Of a stretch of DNA of 64,000 nt, positions 31,430 to 39,894 are shown one piece after another. The notes under the pieces are model-generated. The model was not told where the DNA came from, ran no database searches, and was given only the letters and a program-made list of their open reading frames with translations. The DNA lies in NCBI GenBank assembly GCA_016861185.1, contig BOKW01000003.1, positions 62,001 to 126,000 on the forward strand. Direction: 5' to 3'. Numbering within the stretch: position 1 is the stretch's first letter; every line of letters begins with the position of its first letter. A program made the position numbers and the translations under genes. This stretch comes from Betaproteobacteria bacterium. Its GTDB lineage: Bacteria > Pseudomonadota > Gammaproteobacteria > Burkholderiales > Burkholderiaceae_F.

Positions 31430-33202
31430 TCAGTGGTTGTCCTTCGGCACCGCCGACCCGCTGGAGCCGACGAGAAAATCGAGATCGGCACCCCGGTTCG
31501 CCTGCTGCACGTGATCGAAATAGAGCTTCACGTAGCCGCGGTTCATCGGCGGTTGCGGCGGCTTCCATTGGGCGCGGCGGCGCGCGAGCTCCTCGTCGCT
31601 CACTTCGAGGTGCAGCCGGCGCTTCTCCACGTCCAGCTCGATCATGTCGCCGCTTTTGACGAGCGCGAGGTTGCCGCCGGCCGACGCTTCCGGCGCGACA
31701 TGCAGCACGACGGTGCCGTACGCGGTGCCGCTCATCCGCGCGTCGGAGATGCGCACCATGTCGGTGATGCCCCGCTGCACGAGCTTCTTCGGAATCGGCA
31801 TGTTGCCGACCTCGGCCATGCCGGGGTAGCCCTTCGGCCCGCAGTTCTTCAGCACGAGGATGTCGTCGGGCTTCACGTCGAGGCTCTCGTCCTCGACCTT
31901 CGCGTGCATCTCGTCGCTCGTCTCGAAGACGACCGCGCGGCCGCGGTGCTTCATCAGCGCGGGCGTGGCCGCCGACGGCTTGATCACCGCGCCGTCCGGG
32001 CAGAGGTTGCCGCGCAACACGGCGATACCCGCCTGCTTCTTGAACGGTTCCGACAGCGGCCGGATGACGCGCTTCGTACCGTCGAGGTCCCAGCGCGGCG
32101 CATCCTTGTTGTTGTCCCAGATCGACTTGCCGTTGACGGTCAGCGCCTCCTTGTTCAACAGCGGACCCAGCTCGCGGATCACCGCCGGCAGACCGCCCGC
32201 GTAATGGAAATCCTCCATCAGGTACTCGCCCGAGGGCTGCAGGTCGACCAAGCACGGCAGGTCGTGACCGAGCGCGTCCCAGTCGTCGAGCGCAAGCTTC
32301 ACGCCGGCACGGCCGGCGAGCGCGAGCAGATGGATCACCGCGTTGGTCGAGCCGCCGATCGCGGCGTTGACGCGGATCGCGTTTTCGAACGCGGCGCGCG
32401 TGAGGATCTTCGACATCACGAGATCCTCTTCGACCATCTGCACGATGCGCCGACCCGCCATCCGCGCGAGCACGTTACGGCGCGCGTCGACCGCGGGGAT
32501 CGCCGCGTTGCCGGGCAGCCCCATGCCGAGCGCCTCGACCATCGATGCCATCGTCGACGCGGTGCCCATCGTCATGCAGTGGCCGTGCGACCGGTGCATG
32601 CAGCTTTCAGCCTCGAAGAAGTCCGCCTGCGACATGCCGCCGGCGCGCACGGCCTCGCTCATCTGCCACACGCCGGTGCCCGAGCCCAGTTCGCCGCCGC
32701 GGTACTTGCCGGAAAGCATCGGTCCGCCGGAGACGCCGATCGTCGGCAGGTCCACGCTCGCCGCGCCCATCAGCAGCGCGGGCGTGGTCTTGTCGCAGCC
32801 CATCAGCAGCACGACGCCGTCGAGCGGATTGGCGCGGATCGATTCCTCGACGTCCATGCTGACGAGGTTGCGGAACAGCATCGTCGTCGGCCGCATCAGC
32901 GTTTCGCCGAGCGACATCACCGGGAATTCGAGCGGGAAGCCGCCCGCTTCGAGCACGCCGTGCTTGACGTGCTCGGCGAGCACGCGGAAGTGCGTATTGC
33001 ACGGCGTCAGCTCCGACCAGGTGTTGCAGATGCCGATCACCGGCCGGCCGTCGAACTGGTCGTGCGGCACGCCGCGATTCTTCATCCACGATCGGTAGAT
33101 GAAGCCGTCGCGATCGAGCCGGCCGAACCACGCCTGGCCGCGGCGCGGCTTCGCGCCCCTGCGGTCCGAGCCCCCGCCGTTCGAGTCCGATCCACCGGAC
33201 AT
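31430..33202 (-). CDS. IlvD/Edd-family sugar-acid dehydratase (L-arabonate dehydratase type)
   Basis: A 590-residue Fe-S dehydratase. The cluster-ligand signature is VVLLMGCDKTTPALLMGAAS, with another Cys in ICNTWSELTPCNTHFR and in AESCMHRSHGHCMTMG. The second IlvD/Edd signature is SDARMSGTAYGTVVLHVAPE. It aligns strongly with rhizobial L-arabonate dehydratase over its whole length, including the C-terminal GADLDFLVGSSGSAVPKD. Related enzymes act on L-arabonate, D-xylonate, D-galactonate or D-fuconate, so the exact substrate is open. The product would be a 2-keto-3-deoxy acid. ATG 33202 has AGGAGG upstream. It is divergent from an SDR gene across a GntR-type operator. Confidence 0.93.
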   Translation of the reverse strand: MSGGSDSNGGGSDRRGAKPRRGQAWFGRLDRDGFIYRSWMKNRGVPHDQFDGRPVIGICNTWSELTPCNTHFRVLAEHVKHGVLEAGGFPLEFPVMSLGETLMRPTTMLFRNLVSMDVEESIRANPLDGVVLLMGCDKTTPALLMGAASVDLPTIGVSGGPMLSGKYRGGELGSGTGVWQMSEAVRAGGMSQADFFEAESCMHRSHGHCMTMGTASTMASMVEALGMGLPGNAAIPAVDARRNVLARMAGRRIVQMVEEDLVMSKILTRAAFENAIRVNAAIGGSTNAVIHLLALAGRAGVKLALDDWDALGHDLPCLVDLQPSGEYLMEDFHYAGGLPAVIRELGPLLNKEALTVNGKSIWDNNKDAPRWDLDGTKRVIRPLSEPFKKQAGIAVLRGNLCPDGAVIKPSAATPALMKHRGRAVVFETSDEMHAKVEDESLDVKPDDILVLKNCGPKGYPGMAEVGNMPIPKKLVQRGITDMVRISDARMSGTAYGTVVLHVAPEASAGGNLALVKSGDMIELDVEKRRLHLEVSDEELARRRAQWKPPQPPMNRGYVKLYFDHVQQANRGADLDFLVGSSGSAVPKDNH

Positions 33203-33291
33203 GCCGCCGCCTCCTCGTATCGTTCCGATCGTCGCCGCTCGCGGCGCCCGCGCACTGTAGCGTGCGGCCGCAGCGCGGGTCAAGGCAGAGC

Positions 33292-33317
33292 GGTCAAGTG
33301 GTCAGGCCAATTCGCGG
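33292..33317. promoter_or_regulatory. GntR/FadR-type operator, copy 2
   Basis: The exact 17-mer AAGTGGTCAGGCCAATT occurs at 33296-33312 between the divergent IlvD/Edd dehydratase and SDR genes. It is identical to copy 1 at 20328-20344. It lies about 93 nt from one start and 62 nt from the other. A TATAGT at about 33334-33339 could be the -10 of the SDR promoter, so a bound repressor would cover the promoter region. Confidence 0.75.
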
Positions 33318-33374
33318 CCGCCGCCCCGGAGGCGCGTTATAGTCGCGGCCGTCGGCTTCAGGGGAGGAGGCAGC

Positions 33375-34133
33375 GTGAATCGACTCGACATGCAAGGTCG
33401 CGGCGCGATCGTCACCGGCGGCGCCGCGGGCATCGGGCTGGCCATCGCGCGGCGGCTCGCCGCCTCGGGCGCGCGCGTGTCCCTCTGGGACCGCGACGCC
33501 GGCGCGCTCGAGCGCGCCCTGAAAGAACTCGGCAGCGACCATCATGGGCACGTTGTCGACGTGACGGACGAGACCGTCGTGGCCGCGGCACGCGACGCGA
33601 GCATCGCCGCGCTCGGCCGCGTCGACGCGCTCGTCTGCAGCGCGGGCATCACCGGCCCGAACACGACGGTCGAGAACTATCCGCTCGCCGCGTGGCAGCA
33701 GGTGATCGACATCAATCTGACGGGGGTGTTCCTCTGCAACCGCGCGCTCGTCGCGCACATGCGCGCGCACGACGGCGGCAAGGGTTACGGCCGCATCGTC
33801 AACATCGCGTCGATCGCCGGCAAAGAAGGCAATCCGAACGCGAGCGCGTACAGCGCGTCGAAGGCCGCGGTGATCGCGCTCACCAAATCGCTCGGCAAGG
33901 AACTGGCCACGACCGGCATCCGCGTCAACTGCATCACGCCCGCCGCCGTGAAGACCGGCATGTTCAGCCAGATGACGCAGGCGCATATCGACTACATGCT
34001 GTCGAAGATCCCGCTGGGCCGCTTCGGCGAAGTCGACGAGATCGCGGCGCTGGTTGGCTGGCTGTGCACCGAAGAGTGCTCGTTCTCGACCGGTGCGGTT
34101 TTCGATCTGTCGGGCGGGCGGGCGGTGTATTGA
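33375..34133 (+). CDS. SDR-family NAD-dependent oxidoreductase
   Basis: A 252-residue classical SDR starting at GTG 33375 behind a strong GGGGAGGAGG. Cofactor loop VTGGAAGIGLAIARRLA with Asp in VSLWDRDAG favours NAD. Catalytic Ser lies in NIASIAGKEG and Tyr/Lys in YSASKAAVIAL. Many close homologues act on 2-keto-3-deoxy-rhamnonate-type or other sugar-acid intermediates. With the divergent dehydratase and a shared operator, it is a candidate for oxidising the dehydratase product. The substrate is inference. Confidence 0.9.
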   Translation: MNRLDMQGRGAIVTGGAAGIGLAIARRLAASGARVSLWDRDAGALERALKELGSDHHGHVVDVTDETVVAAARDASIAALGRVDALVCSAGITGPNTTVENYPLAAWQQVIDINLTGVFLCNRALVAHMRAHDGGKGYGRIVNIASIAGKEGNPNASAYSASKAAVIALTKSLGKELATTGIRVNCITPAAVKTGMFSQMTQAHIDYMLSKIPLGRFGEVDEIAALVGWLCTEECSFSTGAVFDLSGGRAVY

Positions 34134-34179
34134 GCAGGTGCAGCGCAACAGCCGGGTGATTCACCGCACTAGGAGGAAC

Positions 34180-34286
34180 CTCCTCCCCCTTCTGCAAAGG
34201 GGGACCGAGGGGGATTTCTCGGTTTCACCAGTTTGCGACGCTGTTGAAATCCCCCCTTGCCCCCCTTTTTCAAAGGGGGGTTCTTG
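34180..34286. repeat. CCCCCTTT/AAAGGGGG inverted repeat, copy 2
   Basis: The gap between two plus-strand genes contains CTCCCCCTTCTGCAAAGGGGG (34182-34202 region), then AGGGGGATTTC, and about 30 nt later the inverse GAAATCCCCCC, followed by CCCCCTTTTTCAAAGGGGG. The two halves are mutually inverted and each contains a smaller palindrome. The pattern matches the element at 22098-22182. Confidence 0.75.
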
Positions 34287-34323
34287 GTCCGGGATCACGA
34301 CATCAAGCAACGATGATCTTCTG

Positions 34324-35403
34324 ATGCAGCCATCGAACTCACGGACGGAGCACGCGGGACGGTACGCGGCGCAAGCGCTGCTCGACTGCGCGCGTGCGCT
34401 GCTCATGCGCGCGGGCATTGCGGAGCCCCTCGCCAACGACGTCGCCGAGGTGCTGCTCGAAGGCGATCTGCTGGGCCACGACACCCACGGCCTCGCGCTG
34501 CTCGCCCCCTACCTCGCGGAGATCGAGCGCGGCGCGATGCGGCGCGACGGCAGATACGCCATCGTCAGCGAGCGCCCGGCGGTCGCGACCTGGGACGGAG
34601 GACGGCTCCCGGGCCCGTGGCTCACGCGCCGCGCGATCGATGCGGCGATCGAACGCGCGCGGACCTACGGCACCGGCACGGTCGTCGTTCGGCGCAGCCA
34701 CCACATCGGCTGCCTGGCCGCGTATCCGCGCCGCGCGACCGACCAGGGACTGGTTCTGCTGCTCACCTGCTCGGACCCGAACGCGGCGAGCGTGGCGCCC
34801 TTCGGCGGCACGCGCGCCTTCGTCACGCCGAATCCGATCGCTTGCGGTTTTCCCACCGCGGGCGATCCGGTGCTGATCGACATCTCCGCTTCGATCACGA
34901 CCAACGGCATGAGCGCGCGGCTGCATCGCCAGGGGCGCAGGTTTTCGCATCCGTGGCTGCTGGACGCGAAGGGCGATGCCACCGACGACCCGGCAGTGCT
35001 GTTCGCCGATCCGCCCGGCACGATCCTGCCGCTCGGCGGGCTCGACGCGGGGCACAAGGGCTATGGCCTCGCGCTGATGATCGAGGCGCTGACGGCAGGG
35101 CTGGCCGGTTTCGGCCGCGCCGATCCGAAGGAGGGCTGGGGCGCTACGGTGTTCGTTCAGGTCCTCGATCCTTCCGCCTTTGGGGGCGCCGGCGACTTCG
35201 TTCGCCAGGCCGAGTGGCTGCGCGAGGCGTGCCGATCGAATCCGCCGCGACCGGATGTCGATCGCGTTCGGCTGCCCGGCGAACGCGGCCTCGCGCGCCG
35301 GCGCGAGCAGCTTGCGCATGGCGTCGCGCTGAACGCCGATATCCTGCCTGCGCTGGCACCGTGGGCGCAGAAGTTCGGCGTCGCACTGCCGGCTGCGCTC
35401 TAG
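34324..35403 (+). CDS. Ldh-family oxidoreductase, second copy
   Basis: A 359-residue member of the LDH2/MDHG2 superfamily. Key segments: LEGDLLGHDTHGLALLAPYLAEI, VVVRRSHHIGCLAAYPRRAT (substrate-binding His), AFVTPNPIACGFPTAG and DAGHKGYGLALMIEAL. It is clearly diverged from the paralogue at 22186, which suggests a different 2-hydroxyacid or polyol substrate. ATG 34324 is chosen because the in-frame extension upstream reads through repeat DNA. It is co-directional with the SDR gene, 190 bp downstream, separated by an inverted repeat. Confidence 0.9.
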   Translation: MQPSNSRTEHAGRYAAQALLDCARALLMRAGIAEPLANDVAEVLLEGDLLGHDTHGLALLAPYLAEIERGAMRRDGRYAIVSERPAVATWDGGRLPGPWLTRRAIDAAIERARTYGTGTVVVRRSHHIGCLAAYPRRATDQGLVLLLTCSDPNAASVAPFGGTRAFVTPNPIACGFPTAGDPVLIDISASITTNGMSARLHRQGRRFSHPWLLDAKGDATDDPAVLFADPPGTILPLGGLDAGHKGYGLALMIEALTAGLAGFGRADPKEGWGATVFVQVLDPSAFGGAGDFVRQAEWLREACRSNPPRPDVDRVRLPGERGLARRREQLAHGVALNADILPALAPWAQKFGVALPAAL

Positions 35404-35455
35404 CTGCGTCGCGAAAGCGGCGAGCGACGCGGCGCGCGAAACGCAAGGACCATTT

Positions 35456-35612
35456 CACTACCGAGACACGGAGAACACGGAGAAACTCCTCTGCACTTCT
35501 CGGTGCTCTCTGTGTCTCGGTGGTGAATCCATCAGCGTTCGCAGACTGAGGGTTTGACCCCAGGGCACAAAGGGACTACGCCCTTCTCCGGACTCTCCGT
35601 GTCTCTGTGTTG
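35456..35612. repeat. Dispersed GTGTCTCNGTGG inverted repeat, copy 3, plus a solo arm
   Basis: Arms at 35456-35485 (CACTACCGAGACACGGAG...) and 35497-35525 (...GTGTCTCGGTGGTG) make one hairpin. A further single arm lies at 35584-35612 (TTCTCCGGACTCTCCGTGTC...). The 243-bp gap upstream of tldD holds nothing else recognisable. Confidence 0.8.
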
Positions 35613-35646
35613 AAATTCGCCCTTTCGCACGATCACCGAAACCCGA

Positions 35647-37098
35647 ATGGAAGCACTCGTCAACGGATTCAAAGCGCTCGCGCCGGCGGTCGATCACTGC
35701 TCGATCCGCGTCGTCGAAGAAGACGCCGAGATGATCTCGGTGCGGCAGGACGTTCCCGAGCCGGTACAGGCGCAGCGCGATCGCGGAGCGATGGTCACCG
35801 TGGTCGATGGCGACGGCATCGGCTACGCGGCGACGAGCGATCTCAGCAATGCGGGGCTGAAGGACGCAATCGCGCGCGCGCACGAATGGGCGCGGCTCGC
35901 GCGCGGCCGTTCGGTGTTCGACGGTGCGCCGCCCGAGCTGCCGCGCCCGAACGGGCGCTACGCGACGCCGGTCGCCAAACCGCTGCGCCTGAGCAAGGCC
36001 GAGCGGATCGAACTGCTGATGCGCGAATCGACCGCGTGCAAGCTCGACGGCCGCATCGTCGACTGGGCCGCGATGCTGTGGACCACGCGCACGCGCCAGC
36101 TCATCGCCACCGCGGACGGCGGCGAGACCTTCCAGGAGTGGGAGTTCACCGTGCCCGGGCTGCACGTCACCGCGCACGCCGACGGCGTGACGCAGACGCG
36201 CTCGTGGGGCGGCCGCTACAACGGGTACTGCCAGCAGGGCGGCTTCGAGATCGTCGAGCGCTCGGGTTTCGTCGGCAGCGGGCGGCTCACCGCCGACGAA
36301 GCGCTGCAGCTGCTCACCGCGCCCAACTGCCCAAGCGGCAAGATGGACGTCGTGCTGATGCCCGACCAGATGATGCTGCAGATCCACGAGTCGATCGGAC
36401 ATCCGCTCGAACTCGACCGCATCCTGGGCGACGAGCGCAATTACGCCGGCACGAGCTTCGTCACCCTCGACATGTTCGGCACGTACCGATACGGCTCGCC
36501 GCTGCTGAACGTCACCTACGATCCTGTGCGCAGCGAAGAATTCGCGAGCTTCGCGTTCGACGACGAAGGCACGCCCGCGCAGCGCGAGTACCTGATCAAG
36601 GACGGCGTGCTGCTGCGTCCGCTCGGCGGAACCAGCTCGCAGCAGCGCGCGCGCCGCCAACGCGCCGACATCGCCGGCGTGGCGACCACGCGCGCGTGCA
36701 GTTGGAACCGCCCGCCGATCGACCGGATGAGCAACCTCAACGTCGAGCCCGGCACGAGCACGCTCGCCGAGATGATCGCCGCGACCGAGCTGGGCGTGCT
36801 GATGAAGACCAACCGGTCGTGGTCGATCGACGACTCGCGCAACAAGTTCCAGTTCGGTTGCGAATGGGGGCAGATGATCCGCAACGGCCGGCTCGCCGAA
36901 GTCGTGCGCGACCCGAACTACCGCGGTATCAGCGCCACCTTCTGGCGCTCGCTCGCGATGGTCGGCCGCCCGGAGACGGTCGAAGTGATGGGCACGCCGT
37001 ACTGCGGCAAGGGCGAACCGAACCAGGCGATCCGCGTCGGCCACGCGAGCCCGGTGTGCCGGTTCACGAGCGTGGACGTGTTCGGCGCGGAGCGGTGA
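35647..37098 (+). CDS. tldD: TldD-family metalloprotease
   Basis: A 483-residue U62-family protease subunit. The zinc-binding signature is MLQIHESIGHPLELDRILG (HExxxH plus the downstream Glu/Asp). GDERNYAGTSFVT and the C-terminal GRPETVEVMGTPYCGKGEPNQ segment are also family-typical. TldD provides the catalytic metal to a heterodimer with TldE/PmbA that digests unfolded peptides and, in E. coli, matures microcin B17 and degrades CcdA. The TldE gene follows 106 bp downstream, separated by a hairpin repeat. The segment AREWARLARGRSVF region precedes a typical N-terminal half. Confidence 0.93.
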   Translation: MEALVNGFKALAPAVDHCSIRVVEEDAEMISVRQDVPEPVQAQRDRGAMVTVVDGDGIGYAATSDLSNAGLKDAIARAHEWARLARGRSVFDGAPPELPRPNGRYATPVAKPLRLSKAERIELLMRESTACKLDGRIVDWAAMLWTTRTRQLIATADGGETFQEWEFTVPGLHVTAHADGVTQTRSWGGRYNGYCQQGGFEIVERSGFVGSGRLTADEALQLLTAPNCPSGKMDVVLMPDQMMLQIHESIGHPLELDRILGDERNYAGTSFVTLDMFGTYRYGSPLLNVTYDPVRSEEFASFAFDDEGTPAQREYLIKDGVLLRPLGGTSSQQRARRQRADIAGVATTRACSWNRPPIDRMSNLNVEPGTSTLAEMIAATELGVLMKTNRSWSIDDSRNKFQFGCEWGQMIRNGRLAEVVRDPNYRGISATFWRSLAMVGRPETVEVMGTPYCGKGEPNQAIRVGHASPVCRFTSVDVFGAER

Positions 37099-37113
37099 AA
37101 GATCGTTTTTCAA

Positions 37114-37181
37114 CACCGAGACACGGAGAACACCGAGACAAGCGTTGTGTGTTTCTCGGTGATCTCGGTGTCTCGGTGGTG
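37114..37181. repeat. Dispersed GTGTCTCNGTGG inverted repeat, copy 4
   Basis: Arms at 37114-37138 (CACCGAGACACGGAGAACAC...) and 37152-37181 (TTTCTCGGTG...TCGGTGGTG) form a hairpin that fills the gap between tldD and the tldE-like gene. If both are one transcript, it would lie inside the message and could act as a stability or translation element. Confidence 0.8.
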
Positions 37182-37204
37182 CAAACCCATTCCTCGACGA
37201 TTCG

Positions 37205-38527
37205 ATGAAACAGATCTTCCTTGAACTCGCCGACCACGCGATCGCGCAGTTGCGCGGCGACGAGGTGCTGCTCCTCAACTTCGCGGGCGAGGAAACCGAC
37301 TTCGTCCGCTTCAACCGCGCGCAGGTGCGGCAGCCGCTGAGCGTGCGGCAGGCGCAGCTCACGCTGTCACTGATCCAATCCGGCCGCCGCAACAACGCGA
37401 CGCTCACGCTCAGCGGCAACCCCGCGCAGGACCGCGCGAGCGTGGCCGAAGCGATCGGCGCGCTGCGCGACGAGTTGGCCGCGCTGCCCGCGGATCCCTA
37501 CCTGCTCCACGCGAACGAGGCGACGACCTCCAACCGCGAAGACCGTGGCCGCCTGCCGTCGGCGGCAGAGGCGATCGAACAGATCACCGCGGCCGCACGC
37601 GGGACCGACCTCGTCGGCCTGCTCGCGAGCGGACCGATCTACCGCGGCTTCGCCAGTTCGCTCGGCAGCCGGCACTGGCACGCGGTCGACGCGTTTTTGT
37701 TCGACTGGTCGCTGTACCACGCGGCCGACAAGGCGGTGAAGTGCGCCTGGGCCGGAAGCCGCTGGGACGCTGCGGAACTCGCGCGCCGCATCGACGCCGG
37801 CCGCGCGCAGCTCGTGCATCTGGCCAAGCCCGCGCGCACGATCGAGCCGGGCGAATACCGCGTCTATCTCGCACCCGCCGCGGTCGACGAGCTGACGCAG
37901 ATGCTCAACTGGGCCGGCCTATCGGCGAAGGCGCAGCGAACCAAGCAGAGCTGCCTGCAGAAGCTCGTCGACGGCGACGCGACGCTTTCACCGCTCGTGA
38001 CCGTGCGCGAAGACACGGCAGGCGGCCTCGCACCTGCGTTCGACGAAGCGGGCTTCGCGCGCCCGCAGTCGGTCGCGCTGATCGAGCAGGGGCGCCACGC
38101 CGGCAGCCTGGTCAGCCCGCGCACGGCGAAGGAGTACGGCATCGAGACCAACGGCGCGGACGAAGACGAAGCGATGCAGTCGATGGCGATGAGCGGCGGT
38201 GCGCTCGCCGAATCCGACGCGCTGTCGGCGCTCGACACGGGGCTGGCGATCGGCAACCTGCACTACCTGAACTTCTCCGACCGCCCGGGCGGCCGCATCA
38301 CGGGGCTCACGCGCTTCGCGACGTTCTGGGTCGAGCAAGGAAAGATCGTCGCGCCGGTGAACGTGATGCGCTTCGACGACACGCTGTACCGGCTGCTGGG
38401 ATCGAACCTCGAAGCGCTGACGCGCGAGCCGCAGTGGACGATGGACACGCGCACCTACGGCGCACGCTCGGTGCAGACGAGCCGCGTGCCGGGGGCGCTG
38501 GTGGCGAGGATGGCGTTCACGCTGTAG
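37205..38527 (+). CDS. pmbA: TldE/PmbA-family partner subunit
   Basis: A 440-residue protein of the TldD/PmbA superfamily without the HExxxH motif, as expected for the non-catalytic partner. Recognisable segments are VYLAPAAVDELTQMLNWAGLS, a central LVTVREDTAGGLAPAFDEAGF and NLHYLNFSDRPGGRITGLTRFATFWVEQGKI near the C-terminus. The short gap from tldD and same orientation support a heterodimer. The pair is somewhat diverged from the housekeeping E. coli TldD/PmbA, so it may be a paralogous pair. Confidence 0.88.
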   Translation: MKQIFLELADHAIAQLRGDEVLLLNFAGEETDFVRFNRAQVRQPLSVRQAQLTLSLIQSGRRNNATLTLSGNPAQDRASVAEAIGALRDELAALPADPYLLHANEATTSNREDRGRLPSAAEAIEQITAAARGTDLVGLLASGPIYRGFASSLGSRHWHAVDAFLFDWSLYHAADKAVKCAWAGSRWDAAELARRIDAGRAQLVHLAKPARTIEPGEYRVYLAPAAVDELTQMLNWAGLSAKAQRTKQSCLQKLVDGDATLSPLVTVREDTAGGLAPAFDEAGFARPQSVALIEQGRHAGSLVSPRTAKEYGIETNGADEDEAMQSMAMSGGALAESDALSALDTGLAIGNLHYLNFSDRPGGRITGLTRFATFWVEQGKIVAPVNVMRFDDTLYRLLGSNLEALTREPQWTMDTRTYGARSVQTSRVPGALVARMAFTL

Positions 38528-38556
38528 GCGCGTCCGCTCGGAAGTTCGCCGCGCCG

Positions 38557-39060
38557 ATGATCCTGCGTGATGAACACCCGCGCGACCACGCCGCCGTCCG
38601 CGCGGTGAACGAGGCCGCCTTCGACACCGCCGCCGAAGCCGATCTCGTCGACACGCTGCGCGCGCAAGCGCATCCGATCGTCTCGCTCGTCGCCGAGGTC
38701 GACGGCGAAGTCGTCGGCCACATCCTGTTCTCGCCGGTGACGCTCGACGGGCATCCCGAGTTGCAGCTGATGGGCCTCGCGCCGATGGCGGTCGCGCTGG
38801 CGCACCAGCGCAAGGGGATCGGCTCCGCACTCGTACGCGCCGGGCTCGAGCGCTGCCGGCAGCTCGGCGTCGGCGCGGTCGTCGCGCTGGGCCATCCGTC
38901 GTACTGCCCTCGCTTCGGCTTCGCGCCGTCGGTACGCTTCGGCATCCGCTGCGAGTACGAAGCGCCTGACGAGGCGTTCATGCTGATCGAACTTCAGCCC
39001 GGATACCTGCCGGGCGCGTGCGGAATCGTTCGCTATCACGCCGCGTTCAAGGAGGTCTGA
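38557..39060 (+). CDS. GNAT-family N-acetyltransferase, YhbS-like
   Basis: A 167-residue GNAT protein beginning MILRDEHPRDHAAVRAVNEAAF. The acetyl-CoA pyrophosphate loop is LAHQRKGIGSALVRAGLERC, and ALGHPSYCPRFGFAPS is typical of the YhbS-like group. The acceptor is unknown. ATG 38557 was chosen, as a much longer overlapping open frame is a shadow of the pmbA gene. It is followed after 2 nt by a second GNAT gene, so the two form a unit. Confidence 0.92.
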   Translation: MILRDEHPRDHAAVRAVNEAAFDTAAEADLVDTLRAQAHPIVSLVAEVDGEVVGHILFSPVTLDGHPELQLMGLAPMAVALAHQRKGIGSALVRAGLERCRQLGVGAVVALGHPSYCPRFGFAPSVRFGIRCEYEAPDEAFMLIELQPGYLPGACGIVRYHAAFKEV

Positions 39061-39062
39061 CC

Positions 39063-39707
39063 GTGCCTTCGAAACGACGCCCGCCCGCAGCCGCACGCGC
39101 GCCACGTCGAACGGTGCGCACCGCCGCCCCGAGGCTCACCGTTCGCCCGCTCACGCCCGAACGCTGGCCCGATCTCGAAGCGGTGTTCAACGCGAGAGGC
39201 TGCTCGGTCGCGCGCAATTGCTGGTGCATGTACTACCGCCGCAGCGGCTCGCGCGGTCCGTTGCCGGCCGGAATGACGTACGCGCAGGCCAACCGCGCCG
39301 ACCTGCGCGCGCTGGTCGACGCGGGCGAACCGCCCGGCCTCATCGGCTACCTCGGCCGCAAGCCGGTCGGCTGGGTGTCGCTCGGCCCGCGCGAGGACTT
39401 CGCCAAGCTGCAGCGCTCGCCGGTGATGAAGCCGGTCGACGATCAGCCGGTCTGGTCGATCGTCTGTTTCGTCGTGCCCGCCGAGCACCGCGGCCAAGGC
39501 ATCGCACGCGCGCTGCTCGACGGCGCGATTACCTACGCGAAGAAGCGCGGCGCGCGGCTGCTCGAGGCCTACCCGGTCGACAAGCCCGGGCGCGCGAGCG
39601 ACGAGTCGATGTGGTTCGGCGCGAAGTCGATGTACGACGCCGCCGGCTTCGAGGAAGTCGCGCGCCGCAAGCCGCAGCGGCCGGTGGTGCGGTTGCGGCC
39701 TCGCTGA
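39063..39707 (+). CDS. GNAT-family N-acetyltransferase with CWC motif
   Basis: A 214-residue protein starting at GTG 39063, two nucleotides after the preceding GNAT stop, with AAGGAGGT overlapping that gene's end. The N-terminal 30 residues are basic and low in complexity. The core has ARNCWCMYYRRSGS, a Cys-Trp-Cys segment typical of one GNAT subgroup, and the CoA loop VVPAEHRGQGIARALLDGAI. The end reads AKSMYDAAGFEEVARRKPQR, a normal GNAT C-terminus. The substrate is unknown. Confidence 0.9.
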   Translation: MPSKRRPPAAARAPRRTVRTAAPRLTVRPLTPERWPDLEAVFNARGCSVARNCWCMYYRRSGSRGPLPAGMTYAQANRADLRALVDAGEPPGLIGYLGRKPVGWVSLGPREDFAKLQRSPVMKPVDDQPVWSIVCFVVPAEHRGQGIARALLDGAITYAKKRGARLLEAYPVDKPGRASDESMWFGAKSMYDAAGFEEVARRKPQRPVVRLRPR

Positions 39708-39894
39708 GGCACTGATGCATCGGGCTGCCGACCGCGCTTGCGTGTTCCCTGTTGGCCGCCCATGCGTCGCAGAGCCGGACAGTTCACGACGGAAGTGCCA
39801 AGCAAGGGCGAACTGACCGAGATTCCCCGCGCGCGGGTTGTCCGTCATCGGCCCCGGCAGTGAAATCCCGTCGCGGCACCCAAACCCAGTTTCC

